Assembly (NCBI GenBank): GCA_030770425.1
Contig: JASJFT010000150.1
Coordinates: 47,397-111,396 of the forward strand
Direction: 5' to 3'
DNA: 64,000 nucleotides
DNA from: Darksidea phi
Lineage: Eukaryota; Ascomycota; Dothideomycetes; Pleosporales; Lentitheciaceae
The translations under genes and the position numbers were made by a program. The stretch's first letter is position 1. Each line of letters opens with the position of its first letter. Below the pieces are notes generated by a model that ran no database searches, had not been told where the DNA came from, and saw nothing but the letters and a program-made list of their open reading frames with translations. This document shows positions 1 to 11,512 of the stretch, in pieces.

Positions 1-847
1 ACTGGAGGCCAACCTTGGCGACGATAAGGGGCTGTGTGGCGATTGTTGCGAGAGATTTGGACATGGCACCGAGAACTATGTCATGTCAGAGAGAGGGGAT
101 CCCGGCCGTGGCATAAAAGGCAACGTACCAAATGCTTCCCAAGGCTTCAACGCGGTTTTCCCGGGGAAGATGGTCTCCCTCAGCCGCTGATAGGCGCCGT
201 ACGTGATGGCGGGGTTCACCACAAGCACCAAACTGGCTTTCATCCCCCTCCACAGACCCGTCCAACCATCCTCGCTGTCAACCACGTCCTGGGCCGTCTC
301 GAGCAGACCTTTTCTTTCATGCTTGCTGACGGTTTGCTGGCGGGTGGTCACGACGGCTATGGGGATGGTGAAGAGCTGGGCAATGGCGCCGGCGGCTGCG
401 CCCAGGGCGAGCTCGGCAGCGGTACCGGGGGGCGTATTGAGGGAGCGGTACTGGAGGTAGAGACTGCGCACGACCGTGTACCAGTAGAAGTAGGCAAAGT
501 TGGTGGAGCCAACGCCAATCAGCGAGCCGGCCATGCCTGCGTAGAGCCCGGAGAGACCGTCTGCCTTGACAATCTTGACGATGGCGTCCATGGCCGACGT
601 GTAGTGCTGGTCGTCGGCGGGATTGGCGTCGGCCGACGAGGGCGAGCGCTTCATCTGGACCTGAAGCCGTGTCTTGACGCTGCGCACATGAGCTGGGGTC
701 CAGTGTGGGCTACGGTAGCATGCTCGTCTGCAGGCGCACTCACATGTCCAACGGGTACACCAGCGCGTTCGCAAGCACGGCGCCTGCAGACCCAGCCACG
801 GCGCTGCCCCATGGCGGCAGCTTTTCCAGCTTCGAAGCGCCGACCAT
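1..847 (-). CDS. Peroxisomal adenine-nucleotide carrier (Ant1/PMP47-like), 3' end missing
   Basis: Mitochondrial carrier family (SLC25) protein, cut by the left edge of the window; about 243 codons are present. Exons on the minus strand are 847-744, 679-129 and 75-1, with GT-AG introns 743-680 and 128-76. Splicing restores the first carrier signature PLDIVKTRLQ across intron 1 and the third-repeat signature QPLIVAKVGLQ after intron 2, so the model is well supported. The overall pattern (an N-terminus reading LPPWGSAVAG, then YAGMAGSLIGVGSTNFAYFYWY) matches PMP47/Ant1-type peroxisomal carriers. These exchange cytosolic ATP for AMP and fuel fatty-acid activation inside peroxisomes. Family membership is seen directly; peroxisomal location and substrate are inferred from resemblance. 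The ATG at 847 opens a short hydrophilic leader. The gene is divergent from palB. Confidence 0.8.
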
Positions 848-1459
848 TGCGAATCTATTCGGATGGCTCCGGATGTCTCTGCGGCCGTGGGACGGTAACT
901 GGTGGAGCGGCAGACGAGCGGGGGGTGTTGACGCAGCCGGCGGCGCCGGGGGGGGGGGTTGTCTGTGTAGATTGGCGTGCCGGGTTGCTATCTCATGGTC
1001 GCAACAGCAGAGAGGTCCGGCAGGGCGAGATGTAGCAGTGACCGGGCCAGAAGGGTGGAAATATGGGTACCGGCAGCGAGGAGGAGCATTTCATGGCTGT
1101 CGACACCCGAACTGGGCCGAGGTTCAGCATTCAGCATGCACCTTGGGATAACGAGTGTCCGTGCCTCGACGACGTCAACAATATCGATACTATCAAATGT
1201 CGATAGATGCGTCGATGATCAAGATGCGTCGATAATGAAGATGCAATGATGATCAAGATGCAAGAGTCGATGCACACCTCAACATGGCAAGAGCACTCCT
1301 CGCCCTCGCGGCAGTCGCAACGCGCTTTGGGAAGGCACGTGCGTTGGCGTTGCCAGGCCCGGCAGAGCCGCAACACCACATGCAGAATCTCACAACACCA
1401 CATGCACGCCCACAGCGCCATCACCTCACAACACCCAACACCGCGCACTGCCTGCCTCG
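848..1459. other. Intergenic region, carrier/palB divergent promoters
   Basis: About 610 bp between two divergent start codons. It holds a run of G at about 949-957, a short direct repeat (ATGATCAAGATGC occurring twice between 1213 and 1262) and a repeated CACAACACC motif just upstream of palB. One GCCAGG (1351-1356) fits the PacC core GCCARG. Reading frames here are low-complexity and I call no gene. Confidence 0.5.
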
Positions 1460-4400
1460 ATGGCGGACAAGATGTCCCAGCTGGAGGCGCTCAAGGCGGC
1501 TGCAAATACCTACCAGTCGCAGCTGCAGACGGCCGCCACCAAGAACGAGGCCCTCACTTGCGCCATCGGTGCAGCCGACAGCCTAATGAAGGCGCTCAAA
1601 CTGTCCTCGAACCTAGACGAGAAAAAAGCCTTGAAGGCCCAGTTCACAGCAGTAGCCGATGCCGCAGACCGCATCAAGACCACCAAAACATGGTCACCTC
1701 CGCAGAGGACGAAGAGCGAGCTTATCGGGCAGTGGGCCGCAGACGTTGCGCAGACTGCAGTATCCGGCACTCACCAAGGGACTGTCTCGCAATCCAAAAG
1801 CTCTCACGGCCTCAAGACTGTCGCACCAGGTAGTTCAACAGCATCCACACCTTCGCCTTTTCTTGCTGTCGTCCGTGATTTGAATTTCCGGGGAGATGCA
1901 CTTGCTGATACCCAGTCCCAAGACGAGCCTCTGGCGCCCAACGGCTCACGCCAGAAGCCGCGGAGCGGGAAACTGTCGCGGACATCGCCCTCTCTGGCTT
2001 CATACTCTCAGATTCACAGGCTAGCCGAACCCGTCTCCACCCGGAAGCGGGCCAAGAAAGAAGAGATTATTCTCCTCAAAGCCTCAGTCATTGACGGTTT
2101 CAAGTGCCCCCCCTGGGACAAACCCCCCACGTCCACCGACTTCGTACTGGGCGACGAGGCTGCACCTTTTGTGTAAGTTATGCGTGCATGCTGTCCTCGA
2201 TCGGAGCTTTCACGGCCATTCTGAGCCCACCTATGTCAATTGCCCTTGACATGTTTTGCCGTGATGCTTACTGTAATAGTGATCCACACGATCTAAGCTT
2301 GTCAGCCTACCAGCAGCAGTTCTTTGAAGGATGGGCTCGCGCAAGACAAGCACTGCCGCCGCCTTCTATGTTTCCCGGTGATAGAAATGGGCTGGGACCT
2401 GTGATGTCTACGTCACGGCCAATCGATCTCGTTCAGGACGCCGCAACCGACTGCTCCGTCGTCGCCAGCCTGTGTGCCGGCATTGCTCGCGCCGAGCGCG
2501 GTCACGACGAGGCAAGTCGACCCGGTATCATACACCTGCGTTGCTAATGGAACAGATTCTTTCGAACAAGATTTACCCCTTCGACAAGAACCTTGGCAAG
2601 CCTGTCATATCGTCCAACGGCAAATATATCGTCCGTCTCAACTTCAACGGTTGCTGGCGAAAGGTGGTCATTGATGATCGGTTCCCGCTGTCTAATTCGC
2701 ACCGTCTACTCCACGTCATAGATCGACGTCAGCCAGGGCTGCTGTGGCCTGCACTGCTTGAGAAGGCCTATCTCAAAGTCCGCGGTGGATATGACTTCCC
2801 CGGTAGCAATTCCTGCAGTGACCTGTGGACGCTAACAGGCTGGATCCCGGAGCAGGTGCGCCTGCAGGAGTGAGTTCACCTGTATGGTGTCGTCTTTATT
2901 ATACTAATTATTTTCCAGGACGGACACCGTGCCGAGCCAGCTGTGGGAGCGAGTCTACAAGGGCTTCATGTTCGGAGATGTTCTCATCACCCTTGGGACG
3001 GGTAAGATGTCTAGTAGGCAGGAGCGCGAGTTAGGCCTCGAGGGTCAGCATAGCTACGTGGTCCTGGACATGAAAGAGACGGATCATGACCGACTGCTCC
3101 TAGTAAAGAACCCGTGGGTGGAAGGCAAAGGCTGGCGTGGTCCTCGTCCTGCCGCAGCGCTTTTTGAGGACTCCTCCACATCAAGCGGAGCCTCGAGGAA
3201 CAGCCTAGAAGGTTACCATCGAGACAGTCTACCCACAAAGGATCGACCCCATCCCACTACCTTTTGGATTGGTCTAGAGCAAGTTATTCGCCATTTCGAA
3301 AGCCTGTATTTGAACTGGAATCCAGGCCTATTCGGCTATCGCCAGGACATTCATTTCGAATGGAACCTTGACGGCCATGAAGTAAGCGGCGGATGCATTG
3401 TGAAAAATCCACAGTTCTCGTTCTGGTCCAAGGATGCGGAGAATGTCTGGTTCCTTTTGACGCGCCACTTCCGCGATGCGCCCGACGATAAGAGTGGATC
3501 CGATGCATTCAACGATGGCAGCGTCCGTCCGGATACAAACACGGACTCAAGCGGAGAGACGCCCAAGGGCTTTATGAGTATCTGCGTCTGCGACGGAAAG
3601 GGTGAACGGATGTACAAGAACGAATGGTGTGTAGAGCAAAGCGACTATGTCACTACGCCTCAATGTCTCTTGCGATGTGACACGGATGCCAACTCGACCT
3701 ACACGGTGTTTATTGACCAAGATGAGCTTCCCGTCTCATCGTACACGTTCTCGCTGTCGGCTTTCTCCAGCTCCGAGATCACACTCGAGCCAGCGATTCA
3801 GAAGTATCCTCTGCAAAAGGAGGTGAGTGGCGAGTGGACACGGCAGACTGCAGGAGGCGACGTGGGCTCCTCAAGATACTTTGAAAACCCACAGTACATG
3901 CTCAAAGTCAAGGAGAAAGGCCCCTTGGCGATACTGCTCACAAGCGCCACTCACAAGAACCCGCTGCACGTCAAGTTGACCCTTGGATACGGCAAGAGGA
4001 TGTATCGACTGCAAAGCCGAGATGTCCTTGTCGACTCGGGCGACCATAGCCCGACGTATGCTTTTGCGGAGATGGAGGATGTCCAGCCGGGCTTATACAC
4101 CATCATCTGCTCTTTGTTCGAGGCGGATCTGATGGGCGATTATACGCTGAGAGTAGACAGCACCAGCGAGGTCGAGCTGAAGCAAATCCCGCGCGATGGC
4201 GCTGGACTGCTGCTAATGAAGCTTTCGCCAGCATGCTTCGGCCCTGAGGTACACAAGATCGCGGCGCCGATCGAGGCCCGTCGCCTTGCCTCGTGCACCA
4301 TTGTTGTCCGGTGTCTGAAGGCGACCACACCCCGCTCAATGGGTATGCTCCCGGTCGCTCCAAGCCCCTTCCGCTTCAGCATCGAGGTCGGACGAGGCCC

Positions 4401-4629
4401 GGAGCGCCAGTTCCTCCTGGCCAGCGAAAAGGGGGAATACACAGATTCGCAAATTGTTCGTTGCGAAGCCTTCTACCTTGAGCCGGCACGGTTCCCCGCT
4501 GGGAGCCTTTGGCTTGTGCTTGACAGGTTGTCGGGCCCTGGCGGACCCGTGGAGGAGTGGTACGATGTGGAGATGTTCCTGGACACACCCCAGGCGTGCA
4601 CCGTCGGCGTTTGGCGGAACTGGGAATGA
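1460..4629 (+). CDS. palB: PalB/Rim13 calpain-like cysteine protease
   Basis: Signalling protease of the ambient-pH (Pal/Rim) pathway. In the known pathway it cleaves PacC/Rim101 on ESCRT-III assemblies. Exons are 1460-2172, 2280-2511, 2556-2869 and 2919-4629, giving 989 aa. The N-terminal ~75 residues are a helical MIT-like domain (MSQLEALKAAANTY...). The calpain core follows, with catalytic Cys at about 296 (DATDCS-type context AATDCSVVASL), His at about 464 (GQHSYVV) and Asn at about 484 (VKNPW). The C-terminal ~450 residues form beta-rich calpain-C2-like repeats, as in PalB. Intron 2 (2512-2555) begins with GC instead of GT (GAG|GCAAGT...ACAG) and is needed to keep the phase. All three catalytic residues are present and the length suits the family, so the gene looks functional. 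Confidence 0.93.
2512..2555 (+). other. Non-canonical GC-AG intron in palB
   Basis: A 44-nt intron with donor GAG|GCAAGT and acceptor ACAG. The exon before it reads RAERGHDE in phase 0 and the exon after it ILSNKIYPFD in phase 0, which restores the calpain core. No GT donor nearby keeps the frame. Confidence 0.75.
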
Positions 4630-5237
4630 CTGAGAGCCTTGTCATGGTAAGAGGGACCAGCATCGTGACTCTGTCATATGGAGCACTGGACATGTGCACT
4701 GTATTGCGCAGCACCCATGCACCCATGCAGCGTTTTCCTGTGAGGCAGTCTGCCGGTCAAGCGAGCACGGCGCGTGTCGGATAGTGCAATGGGAGCGGCC
4801 CTGACGCTTCGTGTCGCGATGATTGGACCGAGTTTCACCGCCCACAACCATCCCTGCAGCGCTCCACGGCCCTGTTGAGGTCGCGATAGGATATTTTGGA
4901 CGTAATTAGATGTACCATGTCTCCGTATGTTCTCGCACCCCGTGTATGCCTGCTGTGCTGCCCTTTCACTTCCTCACTTCTTCACCTCTCCACCTAGCCA
5001 CGCAACAGCCCGATAAGGCTATCGTCGCCCTACGTCAGAGCTCTGCGGGCTGGCTTGGCGAACGCCAGCGGCTCCCGCTTTGACGCGATCGTTGACCAAC
5101 CTCGACATTGAACGAACGCTGAAATCAGCAAACCGCCGGTCAGGCCTTCTCCCTTGCGCCTCCCTGGCCACACGCACACACACACTCACACACTCACACA
5201 CTCACACAGAGACGCACGCACGCACAAGCCGACCACC
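4630..5237. other. Intergenic region with CA-rich leader of the OSBP gene
   Basis: 3' region of palB and promoter/leader of the downstream oxysterol-binding gene. The last ~60 bases (5168-5226) are an imperfect CACA/CTCACA microsatellite ending in CGCACGCACGCACAAG just before the start codon. No gene is seen. Confidence 0.6.
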
Positions 5238-6742
5238 ATGGCGGAGTCCTCGCAACCGGATTCGGCCGCCACATCCAAAGACCCCTCGAGGGCATCGACG
5301 CCCGCCGACGCGCCCGTCGAGAAGCCGCCGGACGAGAGCTCCAGGCTGAAGACGTTCCTAGGCGTGCTGCGACGGTTCATCGGCGTGTCGGACCTCGCTG
5401 CCGTGCGCTTTTCTCTTCCCGCACAGCTGCTGGAGCCGACGCCGAACTTGGGTATGTCTGCGCCCCCGTGGGCACGACGTGGCTGACGGGAGCAGAGTAC
5501 TGGCACTATCTGGACCGGCCCGAGACGTTCATTAGTATTGGGGACTCGGACGAGGCACTCGGGCGCATGCTGGGCGCGTTGCGCTTCTGGTTCACCAAGG
5601 ATCTGGTATGCCATGTCCATATCCATGTCCCACGTCCACGTCCGGCCGTGGATTGTGCTGATGGAGGCAGAGATACGTCAAGGGCAAGCCGTGCAAGCCC
5701 TACAACTCGGCCCTCGGCGAGTTCTTCCGGTGCAACTGGCTGGTCGAAGACACGCAGCCGACCCTCAAGCACTCGTCCAACTCGCAGCCCTCCAGCGCCG
5801 CCGCCAGCGTCACCGGCGACAAGCTCGTCAAGGTCTCGTACCTCACCGAGCAGACGTCACACCATCCTCCCGTCTCCGCCTTCTACATCGACTGCCCCGC
5901 CAAGGGCATCGTGGCCCGCGGCTTCGACCAGCTGAGCGCAAAGTTCACGGGCACCAACATCCGTGTCATTGCCGGAGCGCACAACCTGGGCATCTTCATC
6001 ACCTTGCAGAACCGCGACAATGAGGAGTACCAGCTCACACACCCGGCTGCCTATCTCGGTGGCTTATTAAGAGGCTCCCTCAGCGTTTCCGTCGCCGACT
6101 CGTGCTACTTCGTCTGCGCCAAAACTAAGATAAAGGTCATTCTGGAATACATGGAGGAGGGCTGGCTTGGCCGGTCGCAGAACAAGGTCCAGGGCGTCAT
6201 CTTCAACTACGATCCGGACAATGACAACAAGACCAAGATCAAGGACGTACCGGATAAAGACATACTGGCGAGGGTAGAGGGCTCCTGGCAGGACAAGGTG
6301 TACTACACGCTTGGAAGCCAGCCTTTTTCCAAGTCTTCGGTATGTACCCTTCCGGCTTCATCAAGCTGATATGCTCACCCAACATCAGGAAAAAATCCTT
6401 CTTATCGACTTGAACCCGCTTTTCCCTATGCCAAAGAACATTCCACCACTCGAAGAACAACTGCCCAACGAATCCCGCAAGTTCTGGGAGGGCGTCACCA
6501 ACGCCATCGTCAACAAGCAGTACTCACTCGCCACGACACTCAAGCAAGACATTGAAGAGAAGCAGCGCGCCAAGGCGGCCGAGAGGAAAAACGAGAACAA
6601 GGAGTGGAAGCCGCGCTTCTTTACCGGTGCGCTGACGCCCGTCGGCAAACCGGATCTCACCCCGGATGGAGAGGAAGCGCTCAGGGGATTGCACGAGGAT
6701 CGCTTTGTGTTGGAGCCAAACAAGGAGAACGGGGCATTTTAG
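5238..6742 (+). CDS. Oxysterol-binding protein, Osh4/Kes1 type
   Basis: Lipid-transfer protein expected to exchange sterol and PI4P between ER and Golgi/plasma membranes. Exons are 5238-5451, 5496-5605, 5671-6339 and 6389-6742, giving 448 aa, close to yeast Osh4. The family signature EQTSHHPP lies at about residues 168-175, preceded by KPYNSALGEFFRC, another conserved block. There is no PH, ankyrin or FFAT region, so this is the short ORD-only form. The end (KPRFFTGALTP...) is typical for the C-terminal lid region. The start ATG has a good context (CCACCATGG). It is convergent with the P5C dehydrogenase gene. Family assignment is firm; which yeast Osh paralogue it matches best is inference. 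Confidence 0.93.
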
Positions 6743-7034
6743 GTGCGTGTCTGATATGTAGTTTGGCATGAACTATCGCTTAGCTTGGGCACGCGGGCAT
6801 CTATGGAGTCTTGGTGATTCGACTACCCTCATTTGGTGGCCTTGATAGGATGACAGCTGGATTGTGTGTCTTTGATTGTGCAGTTGCATCATTCATCGTT
6901 TGGCGTTTATGTGGGTCTGTTGGAGTACATGAGGATACTGTTAGACTTCACCTTGTGTTTATCTGCATATACGCTTGAATAGATGAGTTTGAAGCCTTGG
7001 CCTTGGTCGAGAGGCTCCCCCTCGGAATGCTAAT

Positions 7035-8809
7035 TTAACGATTGCTGGGATACAGATATTCTGTCTGCGGGAAGAACTCTTCCTTGATGAGCCGTGGGCT
7101 CGTGAAACGCAGCAGCGTGTTTGAACTTCCAGCCTTGTCGTTCGTGCCGCTCGCTCGGCTGCCACCAAAGCTTTGTTGTCCAATGAGCGCAGCTGTGGTC
7201 TTGCAGTCTGTTGTATGTTAACACTGTGACAGTGCGAACACGGCACAAGGAACTCACTGATGTAGAAATTCCCGGCAGCGTAGCGAAGGGCATCCTCTGC
7301 CTCACGGATGGCGGCACGGGACCCAGCGAAGACGGCGCCAGTGAGCGCGAAGCCACCGCCGGCCTGGTCCACCTTGGTCAAGATGGAACTCCATTCTTGG
7401 TCGGGATACACGTGAATGGCAAGCACAGGGCCAAAAATCTCATAGTTAAAGAGTTTATGGTCAGGCGATTCGGCGAGGTAGACGGTAGGCTTGACGTAGT
7501 AGCCTTCGGAATCATCGTAGGTGCCACCAGCGAGAAGCTTGAGCGAGGGGTCTTTGTTGCTCTCGTCGATTACGGTTTTGATCTTGGCGAAAGAGCGGTC
7601 ATGAATCACTGGGCCCATGAACGCGGATAGGTCTTTATGCGGGCTTCCGATGGTGATCTCGTTGACGTCCCTGAGGAATATAGATAAGAATTCCTCGCAG
7701 CGTGACTGGGGTAAATACAAGCGGGAAGTCGCAGAGCATTTCTGGCCTTGGTACTCGAAGGAGGCGCGAAGTACATGCTTGGCAGCAGACTGGATGTCAG
7801 CAGTCGGGTGAACAAGCGTGAAGTTCTTGCCGCTTGTTTCACCGACGAGACGTGGAAATTCACGGTAGGTGTGGTTGCCGATACCCTGGCCTACTCGGGC
7901 TGAGAGGGAGCGGAAGACGTCTGAGGAGCCAACGAAGCCAAGCCCTGCGAAGTCGCGGTGGTTGAAAACAACGTCGTTGATCTCTTCAGGGTCTCCAGGT
8001 ACGAACTGGATCACATCAGGCGGAAGACCCGCCTCGAGTAGAATCTTGTACACCAGTGTGCTGGCGTAGATGTTGCTAGGAGACGGCTTCCAGAGAACGA
8101 CATTGCCCATAATGGCAGGCCCTGAGATCAGATTACCACCGATGGCGGTGAAGTTGAAGGGCGAGATGGCGTAGACAAAGCCTTCTAACGGCCGGTAGTC
8201 CAGACGAGACCACATGCCGTCGCTGCCGCGAGTAGGCTGTCGTTCCAACAGCTCGGCGGCGTAGTTGCAGTTGAGACGGAAGAAGTCGGCCAGCTCGGCG
8301 GCGGCATCCACCTCGCCTTGCCAGATATTCTTGCCTTGTCCAAGCATGGTCGCCGCAATGAGGTCGTAGCGATATTTTGTTGCTACGAGCTCAGCAGCCT
8401 TGAGGAAGATGGCAGCGCGGTCCACGAACGGCGTCTGCTCCCATGACTTTTTCGCCTGCAGAGCGGACTCGATGGCGGTCGCTACCTGCTCTTTGGTTGT
8501 GAGCGGATAGCTCGTGAATGTGGTGGCGTGTTCCTGGGGCAGTGGCTGGTCCCAGGACTTGCTCACTGGCTGCGATGTGCCGTTGAAAAGGATCTGGCTC
8601 TGGAGCGGGAGCTGCGACGTGAGCCTCTTCAGCGCGTCTTCCAGCTTGGTGCGTTCGGGCGACCCCTTTTCGTATGTAGGGTTGGGCTCATTCCGCTCAG
8701 CAGGTAACCGGAAGGGCACTGTTGCCTTTGTGCGGAACTGAGGCCTACGGAGTGGGCGGATGCTGCAGGCAAGACGGGATGCAAGTGGTCGTAGTCGGAG
8801 GCTCGACAT
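7035..8809 (-). CDS. Delta-1-pyrroline-5-carboxylate dehydrogenase (mitochondrial)
   Basis: Second step of proline catabolism: oxidises P5C/glutamate semialdehyde to glutamate with NAD+ in the mitochondrial matrix (A. nidulans PrnC, yeast Put2). Exons are 8809-7258 and 7207-7035 (intron 7257-7208), giving 574 aa. The first ~30 residues are Arg/Leu-rich without acids, a mitochondrial presequence. ALDH landmarks are ISPFNFTAIGGN, the general base Glu at about 324 (VGETSGKN) and the catalytic Cys at about 358 (EYQGQKCSATSR). The second exon supplies the conserved QQSFGGSRASGTNDKAG block, which confirms the splice. The gene is divergent from the Zn2Cys6 regulator with only 302 bp between starts, and sits 6 kb from proline dehydrogenase, so co-regulation is likely. 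Confidence 0.95.
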
Positions 8810-9111
8810 GTTGGCTCGCTGTCTCAGCCGGACATTGCCAGCCCGGCAACGGCATTATAGCAGTCGAGCTCATGATGCTGCGTCGACGGGTGCTGTTGGA
8901 AGCAGCCAATCGTGAAAGTGCAGGCGGGAGGGCAGCCGAGAGGGGGAGGGGAGAGAGGGAGCGACCGGGCAGGCAGCCGATGGCGAGGCGCCGAGAGTAG
9001 CCGCCCGACAACACTCACATGGTCACGTGGTGCTACCGCCGTCGGCGTGTCGGCCAGACATCTGGAACATGCAACATTGAAAGCGCGCGACAGCAGACGC
9101 GTCCACCTACC
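8810..9111. promoter_or_regulatory. Shared promoter of P5C dehydrogenase and the Zn2Cys6 regulator
   Basis: 302-bp divergent intergenic region. It contains a CCAAT box (8906-8910) and three CCGG tetramers (8828-8831, 8843-8846, 8965-8968), two of them close together. Zn2Cys6 proteins commonly bind CGG triplets, so autoregulation and control of the dehydrogenase are plausible. This is inference from sequence only. Confidence 0.4.
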
Positions 9112-11452
9112 ATGGCCAGTTCGAACGAACATCGACGCGTCACCAAACGGTCTTCCAATGCGTACGACTCACTGAACTGCGCTGTACCATGCGTCTCTAA
9201 CTGGTGCCGTTCGGGTATAGCTGCTCACGATGCCGACGGCAGAAGATCAAGTGCTCCGGCCTGCAGCCCTGCGCAAACTGCAGCAAACGCAATCTCAACT
9301 GCATTTTCGATGATCGGGACATCAAGATCCTAGTGACGCAAGGGTACGACCGTCCAGGCACACGACCGAGACACACTGCTTATTCCTCGCTCAGCTACCT
9401 CGCCGACCTGCAAGACAAAGTTGCACGGCTGGAGCGCCGCCAGCGCGTCAGTGACGAACAAAACAATCTACCAGATGAGCGACCTCAGCAAGCAACGGGA
9501 TCCAGCCCTGGGGATACTCGGCCGAGTTCCCCGAGGGGAGAGCCATCGAATCCGGACAACGCAGAGTTGACCAATCCGCTCCTGGAGTCACCTTCCAAGT
9601 TCATGGCCTCGTCTACCGGAAGGACATGTGAGTCTCCATGTCTGTTCATGGACAAATTTTCTAACACCAGTCCCAGTCTATCTTGGCACTTCATCAAACT
9701 GGTCGTTTCATGGACAAATTCTTAGCTTGGTCCACGTGCATACCCGCAGGACACCTCTGCCTAGCGCCGAGTTGCTCTTCGATGGCGCGGCCTACCATCT
9801 CCCCTGGGATGGTTCCCGGAGCATGCCAGACTCAAGTAACCCTGTCATACCCAGCATTGACTACGCCATCTTTCTCATCAACGCCGTCAAGTTTCACTGT
9901 GCCCAACTAGTCCACTTATTCGACGAGGACGACTTCATGCTAAATCTACGCGCCTTCTACTCTAACACAGACAACGGATCTTGGAAGGACACTCTCTGGT
10001 ACATCCACTTCCTACTTGTCATCGCGTTTGGGAAGACATTCGTACAGCAGAAACAGCCCACTGCAAGACCTCCAGGCACTGACTTCTTTATTCATGCGCT
10101 TCAACTCCTACCTGACACTAACCGCCTCTGCCGCGAGCCGATTCTAGCAGCAGAGATACTATGCTGCATAGCTCTCTACTTACAGGCTCTAGATTCTCGG
10201 AATGCCGCCCATGTCACGGTAGGAGCGCCCCTCCCGCATGTCACGACACAATGCTAACATGTCTAAAGATAGGTCAAGCAATGCGCATCGCCCTAGCACA
10301 AGGCATGCACACGGACATGCCCATCGCTGACTTGGGCGAACCAGTAGTTCAACGGTGTCGCAAAATATGGTGGACTATCTATATTCTAGATCGTCAAATG
10401 ACTTCGTTGATGGGACTTCCACAGTCAATCCGTGATGATGACATCTCGTGTCAGCTTCCAGACTTTGCTGGCTCAACACAGCGGACCGCAGCGCTTACTA
10501 TGCAGATCAAACTTGCACGCATATATGCGGAGATAGCCAGAAGTATGCAGGTAGAAAACATCCCTTGGGTTACCCGCTGACAAACCTGGTAGCTGTATAT
10601 GGCACCAAAGGTCGTCTCCGCAAGAAGTTTGTTCTCAGTATCAAGACAGTGCTAGACGATGTGATAGTATTGGCAGATGAACTACGGCAGTCATTTCCCC
10701 TCCACGCCGATGAGCGTTTTGGCGGAATCTCACGAATGCCAGCGCACTTGCACCTTCTCTATTACCAAACAATCGTCGTTACTACAAGGCCACTTCTCTT
10801 CTGCTGCCTTAAAAAGGTCTTCGAATCTCCCCGAGAAGTCGAGCGTCTAATCTCGTCGCGCAAAATCAGACAACTCCTTCACATGTCTGTGGAAGCGTCG
10901 CAGAAGATCTTGAGCATTCTCGAGAGCTTACAGGATCAGGGTCTCCTAGGTAGCAGTCTCTACAATACTGTCCCAGCACTGGCTAATGTTGGCATAGAGA
11001 CGTTCCTTCCCTGGGACCTTGACGCGCTCTTCGTCTCAACTATGATTTTTTTGCTTACCCGCTTTGTTGACGTGAGTCTAATGGACACTCAGTCTCCATG
11101 GCTTGACAAGGCCTTTGCTTTTCTCGACATGATTGTGACTAGCGGAAATCGTATCGCCGACTTTCGCCTACGTGAGCTACGCAAGCTGGAGGAGATGCTA
11201 CAGGAATATTCTGTTCTGCGAGCTCAGCTACCACACACACCTACCGGGATTCATATCGATACATGTTCGCTTCCCTCTCAGGACCCTCTTCAACCTTACA
11301 CGGGCATGAGCGACGAAAGTAGCGGCTTTGGCGATGATTTGACAGCCGAGCAGATCCTTGCTGTCGCGGATTCTATGGAGCTTGAGGGCACGGATTGGCT
11401 GTCATTTGCAACGATGGAACAGTATCAGATGATAGGTTCGCACGATACGTAG
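9112..11452 (+). CDS. Zn2Cys6 transcription factor of the proline cluster (PrnA-like candidate)
   Basis: Gal4-type regulator with a fungal-specific transcription-factor middle domain. Exons are 9112-9161, 9221-9627, 9671-10218, 10269-10542 and 10593-11452, giving 712 aa. Intron 1 splits the zinc cluster: exon 1 ends in AAT GC and exon 2 supplies the rest, giving C-x2-C-x6-C-x5-C-x2-C-x6-C (CSRCRRQKIKC...) from about residue 18. A short coiled-coil segment (YLADLQDKVARLERRQ) follows as the usual dimer element. The middle homology region contains IGQAMRIALAQGMH and CRKIWWTIYILDRQ. The C-terminus is acidic and Ser/Thr-rich. It lies between P5C dehydrogenase and a FAD oxidase in a locus holding proline dehydrogenase, so it is the best candidate for the pathway activator. 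Orthology to A. nidulans PrnA is not proven. Confidence 0.85.
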
Positions 11453-11512
11453 GCGAATTAACCCAACGATGCCAACATCAAAGCCCTAATATATGCACAG
11501 CAAGCTAAAAGA

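Noticed and set aside
34..1035. Plus-strand open frame of 333 codons
   Set aside because: It is antisense to the peroxisomal carrier gene, whose spliced exons show conserved carrier motifs. The plus-strand peptide has no recognisable domain.
5166..5226. CA-rich stretch as a possible CRISPR or regulatory array
   Set aside because: It is a simple imperfect microsatellite in a leader, with no spacer structure.
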